Positions 24,206 through 32,723 of a stretch of 34,579 nucleotides of DNA are shown here, in pieces. Origin of the DNA: Rubrivivax sp. (GTDB lineage Bacteria; Pseudomonadota; Gammaproteobacteria; Burkholderiales; Burkholderiaceae_C); the NCBI GenBank assembly GCA_004210455.1, contig SEFA01000064.1:1-34579 (forward strand). The letters are read 5' to 3'. The translations under genes and the position numbers were made by a program. Every line of letters begins with the position of its first letter. Position 1 is the stretch's first letter. The notes under the pieces were generated by a model. The model was given only the letters and a program-made list of their open reading frames with translations, was not told where the DNA came from and ran no database searches.

Positions 24206-26437
24206 ATGAGACATCGCCTCGCTTCCCGAACCGCCGTCGCCACCGCCGCGTCGCTGCTCGCCGCCACCGCCACGGCACACACCGCGCCTGCCGACGCCGC
24301 CGCCAGCAACGCGGCATCGGCATCGGCGTCGGCCGCCGTCCAGGCCGACGCGCCGGCTTCCGCCGACAAACCTGTCGTCATCGCACCCGTCACCGTCAGC
24401 GGACAGCGCGGCGCGGGCTACACGACAGAGGAGACGAGTTCGGCGACCAAGCTCACGCTGTCGCCGCGGGAGACGCCGCAGTCGTTGACGGTGATCACCC
24501 GGCAGCGGTTGGACGACCAGAACCTGACCTCGCTGCGCCAGGTGCTGGACATCACGCCGGGCGTCTACTCCAACGCCTACGACACCGAGCGCGTGCTCTT
24601 CTATGCGCGCGGGTTCCTGATCGACACGCTGATGTATGACGGCGTGCCCGCCACCTCCAACTTCAACACCGGCTCGATCGACGAGACGATGGACACCGCG
24701 CTGTACGAGCGCATCGAGGTCGTGCGCGGCGCCACCGGCCTGATGACCGGCGCGGGCAACCCCGCGGCGTCGGTCAACCTGGTCCGCAAGCACGCGGACA
24801 GCCGCACCTCCACCGCCTCGCTGGACCTGTCGATGGGCTCCTGGCGCAGCCGCCGCGCGGAGCTCGACGCGACCGTGCCGCTGAGCGCCGACGGCCGCAT
24901 CCGCGCGCGCGGCGTGGCCGCGGTCGAGGACAGCGAGTCCTACCAGTCCGTCTATCGCAAGCGCCGCAACATCCTCTACGGCATCGTCGACGCGGACCTG
25001 ACGCCAGCCACGCGCGTCTCGGTGGGCTTCGACTATCAGCAGAACAAGCCGCGCGGCGTCACCTGGGGCTCGTTCCCGCTGTTCCTCGGCGACGGGACGC
25101 CGGCGAACTGGCCGACCTCCGTGACCACCGCGCCGGACTGGTCCTATTGGGACCGCAGCACGCAGACCGTCTTCGGCGAGCTGCAGCACAAGTTCGACAA
25201 CGGCTGGACGCTGCGCTCCCTCCTGAGCCGGCGCATCTACAAGGAAGACGCCAAGCTCTTCTACGTCTTCGGTTATCCCGACCCGGTCACCGGCGAAGGC
25301 CTGGAGCCCTCGGCCTACGGCAGCAAGAGCAGGATCACCGAGACCTCGCTCGACCTGCACGCCGCCGGTCCCTTCGAAATGATAGGGCGCAGGCACGAGC
25401 TGGTCGTCGGCTACAGCGGCTCGCGCATGAAGAACGTCGGCACCGAGCAGTCGCCGGACGGCGACCTCGCGCCGGTGGGCAACTTCTTCCAATGGAACGG
25501 CAGCTACCCCGCGCCGACCTGGGGCGAGTCCACGTCGGCCGCGGACATCAAGATCAACCAGGATGCCGTGTACGCGGCAGCGCGGCTGTCGCTGACCGAC
25601 TCGCTGAAGCTGATCGGCGGATCGCGCTACGGACGCTGGAAGATCGATTCGTTCTACGTCTACGACGAGGGGGAGTTCTCGCGCTACGACTACACGAAGG
25701 CGATCCCGTATGCGGGACTGGTGTGGGACGTGCTGCCCGAGTTCTCGGTTTTTACCAGCTACACCGGCATCTTCAAGCCGCAGAACAGCCGCGACATCAA
25801 CGGCCGTTACCTCGATCCGATGGACGGCACCTCCATGGAAATCGGCATCAAGGGCGAGCACTTCAACAAGCGCCTCAACACCGCGCTCACCTTCTTCAAG
25901 ACGAAGCAGAACAACGTCGCCGCGCCGGTGTTCGATCCGGAGACCGGCGAGCCGCTGCTGCTGCCGGACGGGTCGTCGGTGACGCAAGGCGTCGACGGCA
26001 CGCGCACGCGCGGCTTCGAACTCGAGGTGGCCGGCCGGCTGGCCGACGGGGTGCAGGCCTCGCTCGGCTGGACGCGCTATTTGACGAAGGATGCCGACGG
26101 ACAGACCATCCGGACCTTCATCCCCAACACGCAGGTGCGCGTGTTCGCGACCTGGGACGCCCATCGATGGGTGCAAGGCCTGACCCTGGGCGGCGGCGTG
26201 AACTGGCAATCGGCGAGCTCGACGGCGGTCGGCTCACCCGCCGGCGGAACGACGCTGCGCCAGGGCAGCGTCACCAACCTGTCGCTGATGGCCAGGTACC
26301 AGGTCTCGCCCAAGGTGTCCGTGCAAGTCAACGGCGAGAATCTGCTGGACCGCAAGTACTTCGTGCTGGACCAGTTCGACAACACCTACTACGGCGCGCC
26401 GGCGAACTACTCGGTGTCGCTGCGGTTGGCTTACTGA
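24206..26437 (+). CDS. TonB-dependent ferric-siderophore receptor (FhuE/FpvA/FoxA-like)
   Basis: This 743-residue outer-membrane receptor begins with a signal peptide (to about 24) and an Ala/Ser-rich stretch (to about 55). A plug domain follows: PVTVSGQR near a TonB box, LSPRETPQSLTVITRQRLDDQNLTSLRQVLDITPGVYS and YERIEVVRGATGLMTGAGNPAASVNLVRKH. The barrel includes FTSYTGIFKPQNSRDINGRYLDPMDGTS and VQVNGENLLDRKYF, and the last residue is aromatic (LRLAY). These motifs fit the hydroxamate-type siderophore receptor group (FhuE, FpvA and FoxA relatives). There is no N-terminal secretin/STN signalling domain, so it should not signal to an ECF factor. A Fur-like site lies upstream. No siderophore biosynthesis genes are in the window, so it probably takes up a foreign siderophore. 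Confidence 0.94.
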   Translation: MRHRLASRTAVATAASLLAATATAHTAPADAAASNAASASASAAVQADAPASADKPVVIAPVTVSGQRGAGYTTEETSSATKLTLSPRETPQSLTVITRQRLDDQNLTSLRQVLDITPGVYSNAYDTERVLFYARGFLIDTLMYDGVPATSNFNTGSIDETMDTALYERIEVVRGATGLMTGAGNPAASVNLVRKHADSRTSTASLDLSMGSWRSRRAELDATVPLSADGRIRARGVAAVEDSESYQSVYRKRRNILYGIVDADLTPATRVSVGFDYQQNKPRGVTWGSFPLFLGDGTPANWPTSVTTAPDWSYWDRSTQTVFGELQHKFDNGWTLRSLLSRRIYKEDAKLFYVFGYPDPVTGEGLEPSAYGSKSRITETSLDLHAAGPFEMIGRRHELVVGYSGSRMKNVGTEQSPDGDLAPVGNFFQWNGSYPAPTWGESTSAADIKINQDAVYAAARLSLTDSLKLIGGSRYGRWKIDSFYVYDEGEFSRYDYTKAIPYAGLVWDVLPEFSVFTSYTGIFKPQNSRDINGRYLDPMDGTSMEIGIKGEHFNKRLNTALTFFKTKQNNVAAPVFDPETGEPLLLPDGSSVTQGVDGTRTRGFELEVAGRLADGVQASLGWTRYLTKDADGQTIRTFIPNTQVRVFATWDAHRWVQGLTLGGGVNWQSASSTAVGSPAGGTTLRQGSVTNLSLMARYQVSPKVSVQVNGENLLDRKYFVLDQFDNTYYGAPANYSVSLRLAY

Positions 26438-26458
26438 TCGGCGCCCTCCTCGGCGCTG

Positions 26459-27178
26459 TCAGATCCCTCCCGCCGACACGATGGGCCCCGTCGGCTTGCC
26501 GGTGCGCGAGCCGCCGCTGGGCTCCAGGCTGACGGCGAAGGCCTGGGTGTCGGCCAGCAGGTTGGCGCGCGTCACCGTGGTCGGCGCGTCCCCCGCCGCG
26601 ATCAAGCCGAGCGAGCGCGGCGCGCCCGCCTTCGGCACGGCCCAGAGCTCGAGCGCGTGCGCCGCGTCGATCTCCACGGGCGCCAGGGGCTTCAGCACCA
26701 GCGCCCGTCCGTCCGCCGACACGCTGGCCACGAAACCGGTCTTGACGAGCTCGACGCCCTCCGGTGTGCTGCGCAGCACCACGACGATGGGTGCCGCCTC
26801 GGGAACGGGCCGCACGACCATCACCCCCAGGACCACCGACGCCGCGAGGGCGACGGCGCTGAGGCCGCGCCAGAACCGCAGCGGTCCGGCACGGCCGCGG
26901 TCGGTCGTCGGCGCCTCCGCCGCCACGCGCCCTGCCACGCCCTCCCTCGCACCGAAGAGCCGCGTCTGTATCGTCGCCCACACATGCGGCGGCGGCTCGA
27001 CCGGGGCCACCTGCTCCGCCAGCAGCTGCAGTCGCGCGGACCAGTCCGCCGTCGCCGCGGCGAGCGCGGGATGGGCCGGCAGAAGCCGTTCGAAACGGCG
27101 ACGCGCGCCGCCTCGCAGCGTGCCGACGGCGTAATCGGCAGCCAGCCGTTCTGCGCGTTCGGGATGTCCGTAGTCCAT
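26459..27178 (-). CDS. RskA-type anti-sigma factor
   Basis: This 239-residue membrane anti-sigma factor has an N-terminal cytosolic anti-sigma region (ERLAADYAVGTLRGGARRRFERLLPAHPALA, then VAPVEPPPHVWATIQTRLFG), one membrane helix (about 104-122, GLSAVALAASVVLGVMVV), and a periplasmic RskA domain (VSADGRALVLKPLAPVEIDAAHALELWAVPKAGAPRSLGLI...FAVSLEPSGGSRTGKPTGPIV). That domain layout is typical of PF10099. The start overlaps the sigma gene stop by one base (TGATG). It should hold the sigma factor inactive until released by proteolysis. It converges on the siderophore receptor gene, 21 bases away. Confidence 0.92.
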   Translation of the reverse strand: MDYGHPERAERLAADYAVGTLRGGARRRFERLLPAHPALAAATADWSARLQLLAEQVAPVEPPPHVWATIQTRLFGAREGVAGRVAAEAPTTDRGRAGPLRFWRGLSAVALAASVVLGVMVVRPVPEAAPIVVVLRSTPEGVELVKTGFVASVSADGRALVLKPLAPVEIDAAHALELWAVPKAGAPRSLGLIAAGDAPTTVTRANLLADTQAFAVSLEPSGGSRTGKPTGPIVSAGGI

Positions 27179-27882
27179 CAGACCGCCCTGCCCATCGTGC
27201 CCAGACGTTCGGCCGCGCGGTCGAGGCAGCCGCGCAGGCTCGACAACCCGCGCCGCAACCAGCTCTTCACCGTGCCCAGCGGCTGGCTCATGTGCTCGGC
27301 CACCTCGGAATGGGAGAGCCCCTGGTAGTAGGCCAGCGCCAGGCTGCTGCGCTGCTCGCCGCTGAGCTGCGACATGCAGCGCTCCAGCGCGTGGGCGCGG
27401 TTCGCGTCGTCCAGCAGGTCCAGCGGGCTGGGCTCGTCGCTGGGCATCTGGTCGAGCAGGTCGCGCTCGCCCTCCCCGGCACCCGGCCCGCCGCCCGCTC
27501 CGCCATCGAGCCCGCCGAAGCGGCTGATCGTCGCCGGCTGCGCGGCCCGTCGGCGCAGGCTGTCGATCGCCCGATGCCGCGCGATCGTCGTGAGCCAGGT
27601 CAACACCTTGCCGTGCGTGACGTCGAAGCTCGGCGCCTGCCGCCACACGGTGATGTAGATCTCCTGCAGCACTTCCTCCGCGTGGGCGCGATCGCGGTTG
27701 ATGCGCAGCACCATGCCGAACAGCGCCGCGCTGGTGGCCCGGTAAAGCTCGTCGAACGCGCGCCGGTCCGCCGACGCGACGCGCGCCATCAGATCCGCCA
27801 GGCGCGCGTCACGTTCGGGATGAGCCGGCGGCAGCGCGTCGGTCCGTTCCTCCGGGCCGGAGTCTTCAGAAGGGGGCGTCAT
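27178..27882 (-). CDS. ECF (RpoE/SigK-like) sigma factor
   Basis: This 234-residue sigma factor has region 2 (AFDELYRATSAALFGMVLRINRDRAHAEEVLQEIYITVWRQAPSFD, then GKVLTWLTTIARHRAIDSLRRR) and region 4 (LSGEQRSSLALAYYQGLSHSEVAEHMSQPLGTVKSWLRRGLSSLR). A Gly/Asp-rich linker (about 124-157) is longer than in most members. It pairs with the RskA-type gene that follows, which marks it as SigK-like and not FecI-like. It lies 32 bases after the TonB receptor gene and probably in the same transcript, so it could drive its own operon from a promoter upstream of the DUF4331 gene. Confidence 0.93.
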   Translation of the reverse strand: MTPPSEDSGPEERTDALPPAHPERDARLADLMARVASADRRAFDELYRATSAALFGMVLRINRDRAHAEEVLQEIYITVWRQAPSFDVTHGKVLTWLTTIARHRAIDSLRRRAAQPATISRFGGLDGGAGGGPGAGEGERDLLDQMPSDEPSPLDLLDDANRAHALERCMSQLSGEQRSSLALAYYQGLSHSEVAEHMSQPLGTVKSWLRRGLSSLRGCLDRAAERLGTMGRAV

Positions 27883-27914
27883 GCCGACCTATACGCAGCA
27901 ACTGCGCGAACGGA

Positions 27915-29978
27915 TCAGAAACTTCGGCGCAAGGTGACGCGCAGCGTGCGCGGCTCCGCCGGATGGACGTGGCGGTCGGCCACGGCGACAGCTTCACCCG
28001 GAAGACGCGATTCGTAGAAGTACTCGATGTCGTTGACCCGCCTGTCGAACAGGTTGAAGACATCCAGCGTCACCTCCGTCTTCGCGCCGAAACGGCGGCT
28101 CACGCGCAGGTTGGTCGTCAGCGACGACCGCGACCGCACGCTGTCGTCCTCGATCAGCGGCGCGCTGCCGAGGTAACGCCATTGCAGGCTGGCGGACCAG
28201 GGTCCCAGTTCGCGCACCGTCACGCCGAAGGAGGCGACCTTGTCCACGGCGTTGGGGATGCGCGCGCCGGCGGGATCGGCATCGGAGAACCGTGCCCGCG
28301 TCCAGGCCAGATCGGCATCGATCAGCAGCCAGGGCACGGGGATGTAGCGGTTGTTCCACTCCACGCCGTGCCGCCGGCTGGGCCGATTGGCCTCGGTGGC
28401 GCCGGCGTCGCCGACGTAAACCAGCTCCGAGTCGAAGGCCAGCGTCCACCACGCCAGCGAACTCTGCAGCCCGGGCACGATCTCGCTGCGCACGCCCAGC
28501 TCGCGGCCCTTCGCCTTGACCAGCCCCGGCACCGGGTCCACCGGATCGCCGCTGCGCGGATCGACGCGGGCGGTCACGCCCCGCGCGTCATTGCTGTGGA
28601 AGCCGCGACCGGCGTTGACGAAGAACTCCGTGCGCGACCAGGGTCCCAGGACCAGCGAGAGCTTCGGCGACGCCAGGGTCTGCCGCGCCGACCCGGCATT
28701 CGTCGCGTTGCTCAGGCTGTCGACACGGAAGCGCGCCTGGTCCGCGCGCACGCCCACGACGGCGCGGGCCCATGGCGCGAGCGCCACGCCGAGGTCTCCG
28801 TAGACGCTCGCCAGCGTTTCGCGCACCCGGTCGTCGCGCGTCGTGCCGATCGTCGCGCGCGCCTCGGTGTCGAAGAGCCCCACCCGCGCGCGGTCCTGAC
28901 GCAGTTGCACGCCAACCTCGCCGCGGGCCGGCAGACCGGCGAGCGTGGTGTCCACCGCATGGCTCGCGCTGAGACCGTAGATCTTGCGATCGTCCTTCTG
29001 CGCGAACTGGTCGCCGGTGTCGGGGCGTTCCATCGCATAGGTGAAGTTCGAGTAGAGCGACAGCCGGTACGCCATCGCGTAGCCGGCCACGCGGGTGCTG
29101 TGGTCGCCGTCGTCGCGGGACCACTCGCCCGACAGGCTGCTGCGGCGCGTGCTGCCGCCGTCGGTCGGGTCGATGGCATCGAAGCGTCCGAACGGACGCC
29201 CGTTGAAGCTGCCGGCATCGATGAGTCGCTGCGGCACCTGGTCGGTCGAGGTCCAGTCGGCGCGGTAATCCATCAGGCCGACGCGCCAGCGATCGGTACC
29301 GACGGCGCCCGACAGGCTCAGTACGAGATTGCGCCGGTTCAGGTCTTCCGGCAGGCGCCACGGCCCGTCGTTGCCCATCGCCTCCACCGCGCCCAACAGT
29401 TGCACGCCCTCCGAGAGGCGCGTGGAGCCCGCCGCGAGCGCGCGCCGGTAGCGACCCTCGCCCAGCGTCAGGCTGACGAAAGGCGCCTCGAGCTCGCGTT
29501 GGTAGTCGATGTCGGCCGAGCCGGCCGAGGCGAAGTCGCCGTTGCGGGCGAAGTACGGTCCCTTGCGGTAGTCGATGCGCTCGACGATTTCCGGGATCAG
29601 GAAGTTCAGATCGGCATAGCCCTGCCCGTGCGCGTGGCTGGGCATGTTGACCGGCAGGCCCATCACCGTGGTGGCGAAGTCGGTGCCGTGGTCGAGGTTG
29701 AAGCCGCGCAGGAAGTACTGGTTCGCCTTGCCGTCGCCGCTGTGCTGCGTGACGATCAGGCCGGGCACGAATTCCAGCACCTCGCCGGGTCGCAGCACGG
29801 GCCGGCTCTTGAGCAGTGCCGCGCGGACCGTCCCTTGCGACGCGGCGTCGCTGCTGCCGACGCCGTTGTCGTAGTGGCGGCCGTCGACCTCGACCCGCTC
29901 GAGCGCGAGGGTCTGCGCCGTCGAGGTCAACGCCATGGCCGCCGCGGCGATGCCCGTCACGACGTGATGGATGCTCAT
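27915..29978 (-). CDS. TonB-dependent outer-membrane receptor, probable metal or metal-chelate uptake
   Basis: This 687-residue receptor has a signal peptide (about 1-23), a plug (LERVEVDGRHYDN..., LRPGEVLEFVPGLIVTQHSGDGKANQYFLRGFNLDHGTDFA, VERIDYRKGPYFARNGDFASAGSADIDY) and a barrel ending in Phe (VTLRRSF). The plug is histidine-rich (MPSHAHGQGYADLNF), which may bind a metal. It lacks an STN signalling domain. Its ATG overlaps the permease stop as ATGA; longer open sequence upstream belongs to the other frame. Paired with a HupE-like permease, it suggests import of nickel, cobalt or another metal across both membranes. The substrate is inferred only. Confidence 0.9.
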   Translation of the reverse strand: MSIHHVVTGIAAAAMALTSTAQTLALERVEVDGRHYDNGVGSSDAASQGTVRAALLKSRPVLRPGEVLEFVPGLIVTQHSGDGKANQYFLRGFNLDHGTDFATTVMGLPVNMPSHAHGQGYADLNFLIPEIVERIDYRKGPYFARNGDFASAGSADIDYQRELEAPFVSLTLGEGRYRRALAAGSTRLSEGVQLLGAVEAMGNDGPWRLPEDLNRRNLVLSLSGAVGTDRWRVGLMDYRADWTSTDQVPQRLIDAGSFNGRPFGRFDAIDPTDGGSTRRSSLSGEWSRDDGDHSTRVAGYAMAYRLSLYSNFTYAMERPDTGDQFAQKDDRKIYGLSASHAVDTTLAGLPARGEVGVQLRQDRARVGLFDTEARATIGTTRDDRVRETLASVYGDLGVALAPWARAVVGVRADQARFRVDSLSNATNAGSARQTLASPKLSLVLGPWSRTEFFVNAGRGFHSNDARGVTARVDPRSGDPVDPVPGLVKAKGRELGVRSEIVPGLQSSLAWWTLAFDSELVYVGDAGATEANRPSRRHGVEWNNRYIPVPWLLIDADLAWTRARFSDADPAGARIPNAVDKVASFGVTVRELGPWSASLQWRYLGSAPLIEDDSVRSRSSLTTNLRVSRRFGAKTEVTLDVFNLFDRRVNDIEYFYESRLPGEAVAVADRHVHPAEPRTLRVTLRRSF

Positions 29979-31192
29979 GCGCCCACTCCCAGGATCTGCA
30001 CATCGAAGAGCCGCTCGACCAGCCAGACGACCGCGATCGACGCGACGGCCGCGGATCCCGCGCCCAGCACCCATCGCGGATAGCCGCGCCAGCGTCGGGC
30101 CGTCCAGGCCAGCGGCACCAGCACGGCGACGATCGCCAGCTGTCCCGCCTCCACGCCGAGGTTGAACAGCACCAGCGGCGCCATGAGTTCGGACCGCGCG
30201 AGGCCGAGGTCCTTCAGCGCGCCCGCGAAGCCGAAGCCGTGGACCAGTCCGAAGAGGAAGGTCAGCCGCCAGCGCGTCTCGACCAGCACCGGCCGCAGGT
30301 TGTTCAAGGCGGCGAGCAGCACGCTCAGCGCGATCAGGCTCTCGACCCAGCGCGACGGCGGATCGACGACATCGAAGACCGCGAGCGCCAGGGTGATCGA
30401 GTGGGCCACGGTGAAGGCCGTGACGACGCCGAGCACGCTCCACAGCGCCGGTCGCCACGCGGTGGCGGGTTGCCACTGTCCGCCCTGCCGACGCAACACC
30501 GCCGGCAGCAGCAGGACGACGAGGAACAGCACGTGATCAATGCCGATCCAGATGTGGTGGACGCCGTCGCGGAAGATGCCCGCCAGGCCGTGTGCGGCGT
30601 GACTGTCCCCCTCCGCGGCCTCCGCGGCGTCCGCGGAGCCATCGCCGCCGGAGGGTTCCGGGCGAAGCGCCAGGCGCATGTCCACCGTTCCCGGTGCGAC
30701 GACGGCCGTCCTTGCCGCACCGCCCTGCCGCCAGACCAGCACGCCGCGGTGCGACGGGTCCGTCATCGCGAACAGCCCATAGGAGAGCGCGCCGGTCGCC
30801 GGCGGCGACGCGCAGGACCAGGTCCGGACCAGCACCGCGTATCGGCCGTCGCTGTGCTGCTCCAGCTGCAGCGGCGCCTGTGCGCCCGGCCGGCAGACGG
30901 CGCCCTGCACATCGCGGACCTCCAGCCGGACCCCGTGCTCGGCGATCGACTCGATATCCGCCGTGCGCGACCGGACCTCGCCCCAACGCAGCAGGCCGTC
31001 GTCATCGGCGTCGAGGACCAGATCGCGGTCCAGGTCGCGCAGGGCGATGTCGACGCGCAGCGTCACGACGCTGTCGTCCGACCGCAGTTGCAGGTAGGCG
31101 TCGCTGGCCTTGTGGGCCTCGGCGACCGACAGCCCCATGACGGCGGCCAGCGCGACACCGCCTGCGAGGACGCGCCGGACCCACGCGTTCAT
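29975..31192 (-). CDS. HupE/UreJ_2-family permease with periplasmic EF-hand-bearing domain
   Basis: This 405-residue protein has a signal-like helix (1-26, ending AEAHKA), a periplasmic domain (about 27-200) and a C-terminal membrane domain of the HupE/UreJ_2 type. That domain starts with GVHHIWIGIDHVLFLVVLLLP (about 210-230) and contains FTVAHSITLALA and FGLVHGFGFAGAL. Histidines in HHIWIGIDH match the metal-binding motif of HupE/UreJ transporters. Residues 61-72 (DADDDGLLRWGE) fit a complete EF-hand loop. The start overlaps the preceding gene (ATGA) and the stop overlaps the TonB receptor (ATGA). No hydrogenase or urease genes are nearby, so a role in general metal traffic is more likely. 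Confidence 0.88.
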   Translation of the reverse strand: MNAWVRRVLAGGVALAAVMGLSVAEAHKASDAYLQLRSDDSVVTLRVDIALRDLDRDLVLDADDDGLLRWGEVRSRTADIESIAEHGVRLEVRDVQGAVCRPGAQAPLQLEQHSDGRYAVLVRTWSCASPPATGALSYGLFAMTDPSHRGVLVWRQGGAARTAVVAPGTVDMRLALRPEPSGGDGSADAAEAAEGDSHAAHGLAGIFRDGVHHIWIGIDHVLFLVVLLLPAVLRRQGGQWQPATAWRPALWSVLGVVTAFTVAHSITLALAVFDVVDPPSRWVESLIALSVLLAALNNLRPVLVETRWRLTFLFGLVHGFGFAGALKDLGLARSELMAPLVLFNLGVEAGQLAIVAVLVPLAWTARRWRGYPRWVLGAGSAAVASIAVVWLVERLFDVQILGVGA

Positions 31193-32364
31193 GGACGCTT
31201 CTCCAGACGTCGGTCCTGCATCGATCGCTCGCGGACGAAGCGCCGGACGGGCTCTTCCGCGTCGGGTTGCTTCGCGGCCCGTGCGGCGCGCACGAGCAGC
31301 ACCGCATCGGCCGGTTCGCGCTGCTGCGCCCAGTTCGTCAAGGCCTCCTCCAACGCCGTCGCCGCGTCGCCCCGCACGTCCAGCGCAAAGCGGCCGCGCT
31401 CCCGTGCATGGCTGGTGTCGCCGCGCAACGCGGCGGCGTCGAAGCGCTGCTGCATTTCCGTCGCCGCGCGCCCGGCCTGGGGATCGCCTGACCGCGTCCA
31501 GGCGATGGCCAGGCGCAGCAGCAGCGCGTCGGGGATCTGGTCCAAGCTCTCCGGCTGTCCTGCGCGGACGATGGCAGCGGCCTCCTTGGGGCGGCCGGCG
31601 TCCAGCAGCCAGTCGGCATACCCCGCGCGGACGTAGAGGTCGTCGTCCAACTGCAGCGCCCGTGCATACAACGCTCCCGCCGTCGCCAGTCCCTGCCGCT
31701 CGGCAAGCTCGGCGCGCAGCAGGGCGATCCATGCATGCGGCGCGCCCGGCGCGCGGTCGAGTGCGGCCAGGCGTTGCGTCGCCTCGGCGTCTTTGCCCTG
31801 CAGACTGTCCAACTCTGCAAGACACGCGTGCCCGTACGAGAGCGACAGCGGTGGCGCCGCCAGCCGCTGGCACCCCTCCCGCGCCTCATGCCAGCGGCCG
31901 CGCACCTGGAGAACGCCGGCACGCGTGAGCTCCGCCTGCGCCTGGAGCGCGGCCGGCAGCCCGCGCTCGCGCAGCAGCCGGTCGAGTTCCTCCAGCGCCG
32001 GGTCGAAGTCGTGCCGCGCCTGCAGGACCGTTGCCTTCAGCAGTCGCGCGGCCGGCGGCGCAGCGGGATCGTTCCACCAGGGTTGCAGCCAAGCCTGCGC
32101 GGTGCCGAGGTCGCGAGGGTCGCCGTAGCGACGGCTGCGCTCGACGGCTTCCCGCGCCGCGCGCAGCGCCAGTCCGAGATCGCGCGGCTGCTGCGCCAGC
32201 ACGCGCTGCTCGGCACGCTGACGCGCGCGCTCGCCCGCCGAGCCGGCACGCAGCGGCAGCCGTTCCACGACCTCGTCATCCTGACGAGGCGTGAAGGGTT
32301 GCGCCGACGCAGTGGCTGCGACGGTGGCGAGGCACGCGAGCGCGAGGGCCCGCGCGGTCTTCAA
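31189..32364 (-). CDS. Secreted helical-repeat (TPR-like) protein, TTG start
   Basis: This protein of about 391 residues has a Sec signal peptide (KTARALALACLATVAATASAQP) and an all-helical, Ala/Arg/Leu-rich body that looks like TPR or Sel1-type solenoid repeats. Examples are HDFDPALEELDRLLRERGLPAALQAQAELTRAGVLQVRGRWHEA and LATAGALYARALQLDDDLYVRAGYADWLLDAGRPKEA. No ATG suits the signal peptide. TTG at 32364 forms a TTGA overlap with the stop of the preceding gene, the same pattern as every other junction here, so I take it as the start. It is probably a periplasmic scaffold for the DUF4331, permease and receptor system. Confidence 0.8.
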   Translation of the reverse strand: MKTARALALACLATVAATASAQPFTPRQDDEVVERLPLRAGSAGERARQRAEQRVLAQQPRDLGLALRAAREAVERSRRYGDPRDLGTAQAWLQPWWNDPAAPPAARLLKATVLQARHDFDPALEELDRLLRERGLPAALQAQAELTRAGVLQVRGRWHEAREGCQRLAAPPLSLSYGHACLAELDSLQGKDAEATQRLAALDRAPGAPHAWIALLRAELAERQGLATAGALYARALQLDDDLYVRAGYADWLLDAGRPKEAAAIVRAGQPESLDQIPDALLLRLAIAWTRSGDPQAGRAATEMQQRFDAAALRGDTSHARERGRFALDVRGDAATALEEALTNWAQQREPADAVLLVRAARAAKQPDAEEPVRRFVRERSMQDRRLEKRP

Positions 32365-32723
32365 GTGACGGACGCCGGTTCGTCGGTCTCGCTGGCGGGC
32401 GGCGTCGTCACGTTGTCGGCCGTCAGCGGCTCCGCGGTCTCGCTGCTCGACTGCGAGGTCGTCAGCGTGAACTGCGTGAAGGCCGTGGACGAACCGAGCG
32501 CGCTGTCGGGCACCGACGCCGGCTTCGGATCGCCGGGGACGCCGCTGTCGCCGTCCCCGTCGCCGCCGAAGCAGCCCGCCAACATCAAGGCGGCACCGAT
32601 CGCCGTCAGCGCGAGCGCGGGTCGGCCGACATCCGCCAGCCGCCCGGCGCGGGGCCGATCGCCAGGCCCGGTCGACGCGGCGGATTCGCAAGAGGATTCA
32701 CTCATGATGGGCTCCTCGTTCAT
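32361..32723 (-). CDS. Small lipoprotein of the DUF4331 operon
   Basis: This 120-residue predicted lipoprotein has a long N-terminal segment of about 35 residues, a hydrophobic core (ALALTAIGAALMLAGC, lipobox Cys at about 51) and a low-complexity, acidic, Ser/Thr/Pro-rich mature part (GGDGDGDSGVPGDPKPAS...). No domain is recognised. It overlaps the DUF4331 stop (ATGA) and the next start (TTGA), so its place in the operon is well supported. The Gly-Asp repeat just after the lipobox could be a flexible tether or a weak metal or calcium binder. A start at the internal Met7 is also possible. Confidence 0.72.
   Translation of the reverse strand: MNEEPIMSESSCESAASTGPGDRPRAGRLADVGRPALALTAIGAALMLAGCFGGDGDGDSGVPGDPKPASVPDSALGSSTAFTQFTLTTSQSSSETAEPLTADNVTTPPASETDEPASVT

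Noticed and set aside
24206-27882. FecI/FecR/FecA-type iron signalling cassette
   Set aside because: The receptor lacks an STN domain and is on the other strand, and the anti-sigma factor is RskA-type, not FecR-type.
29975-31192. Hydrogenase or urease accessory locus
   Set aside because: The HupE-like permease is the only related gene; no structural or maturation genes for either enzyme are in the window.
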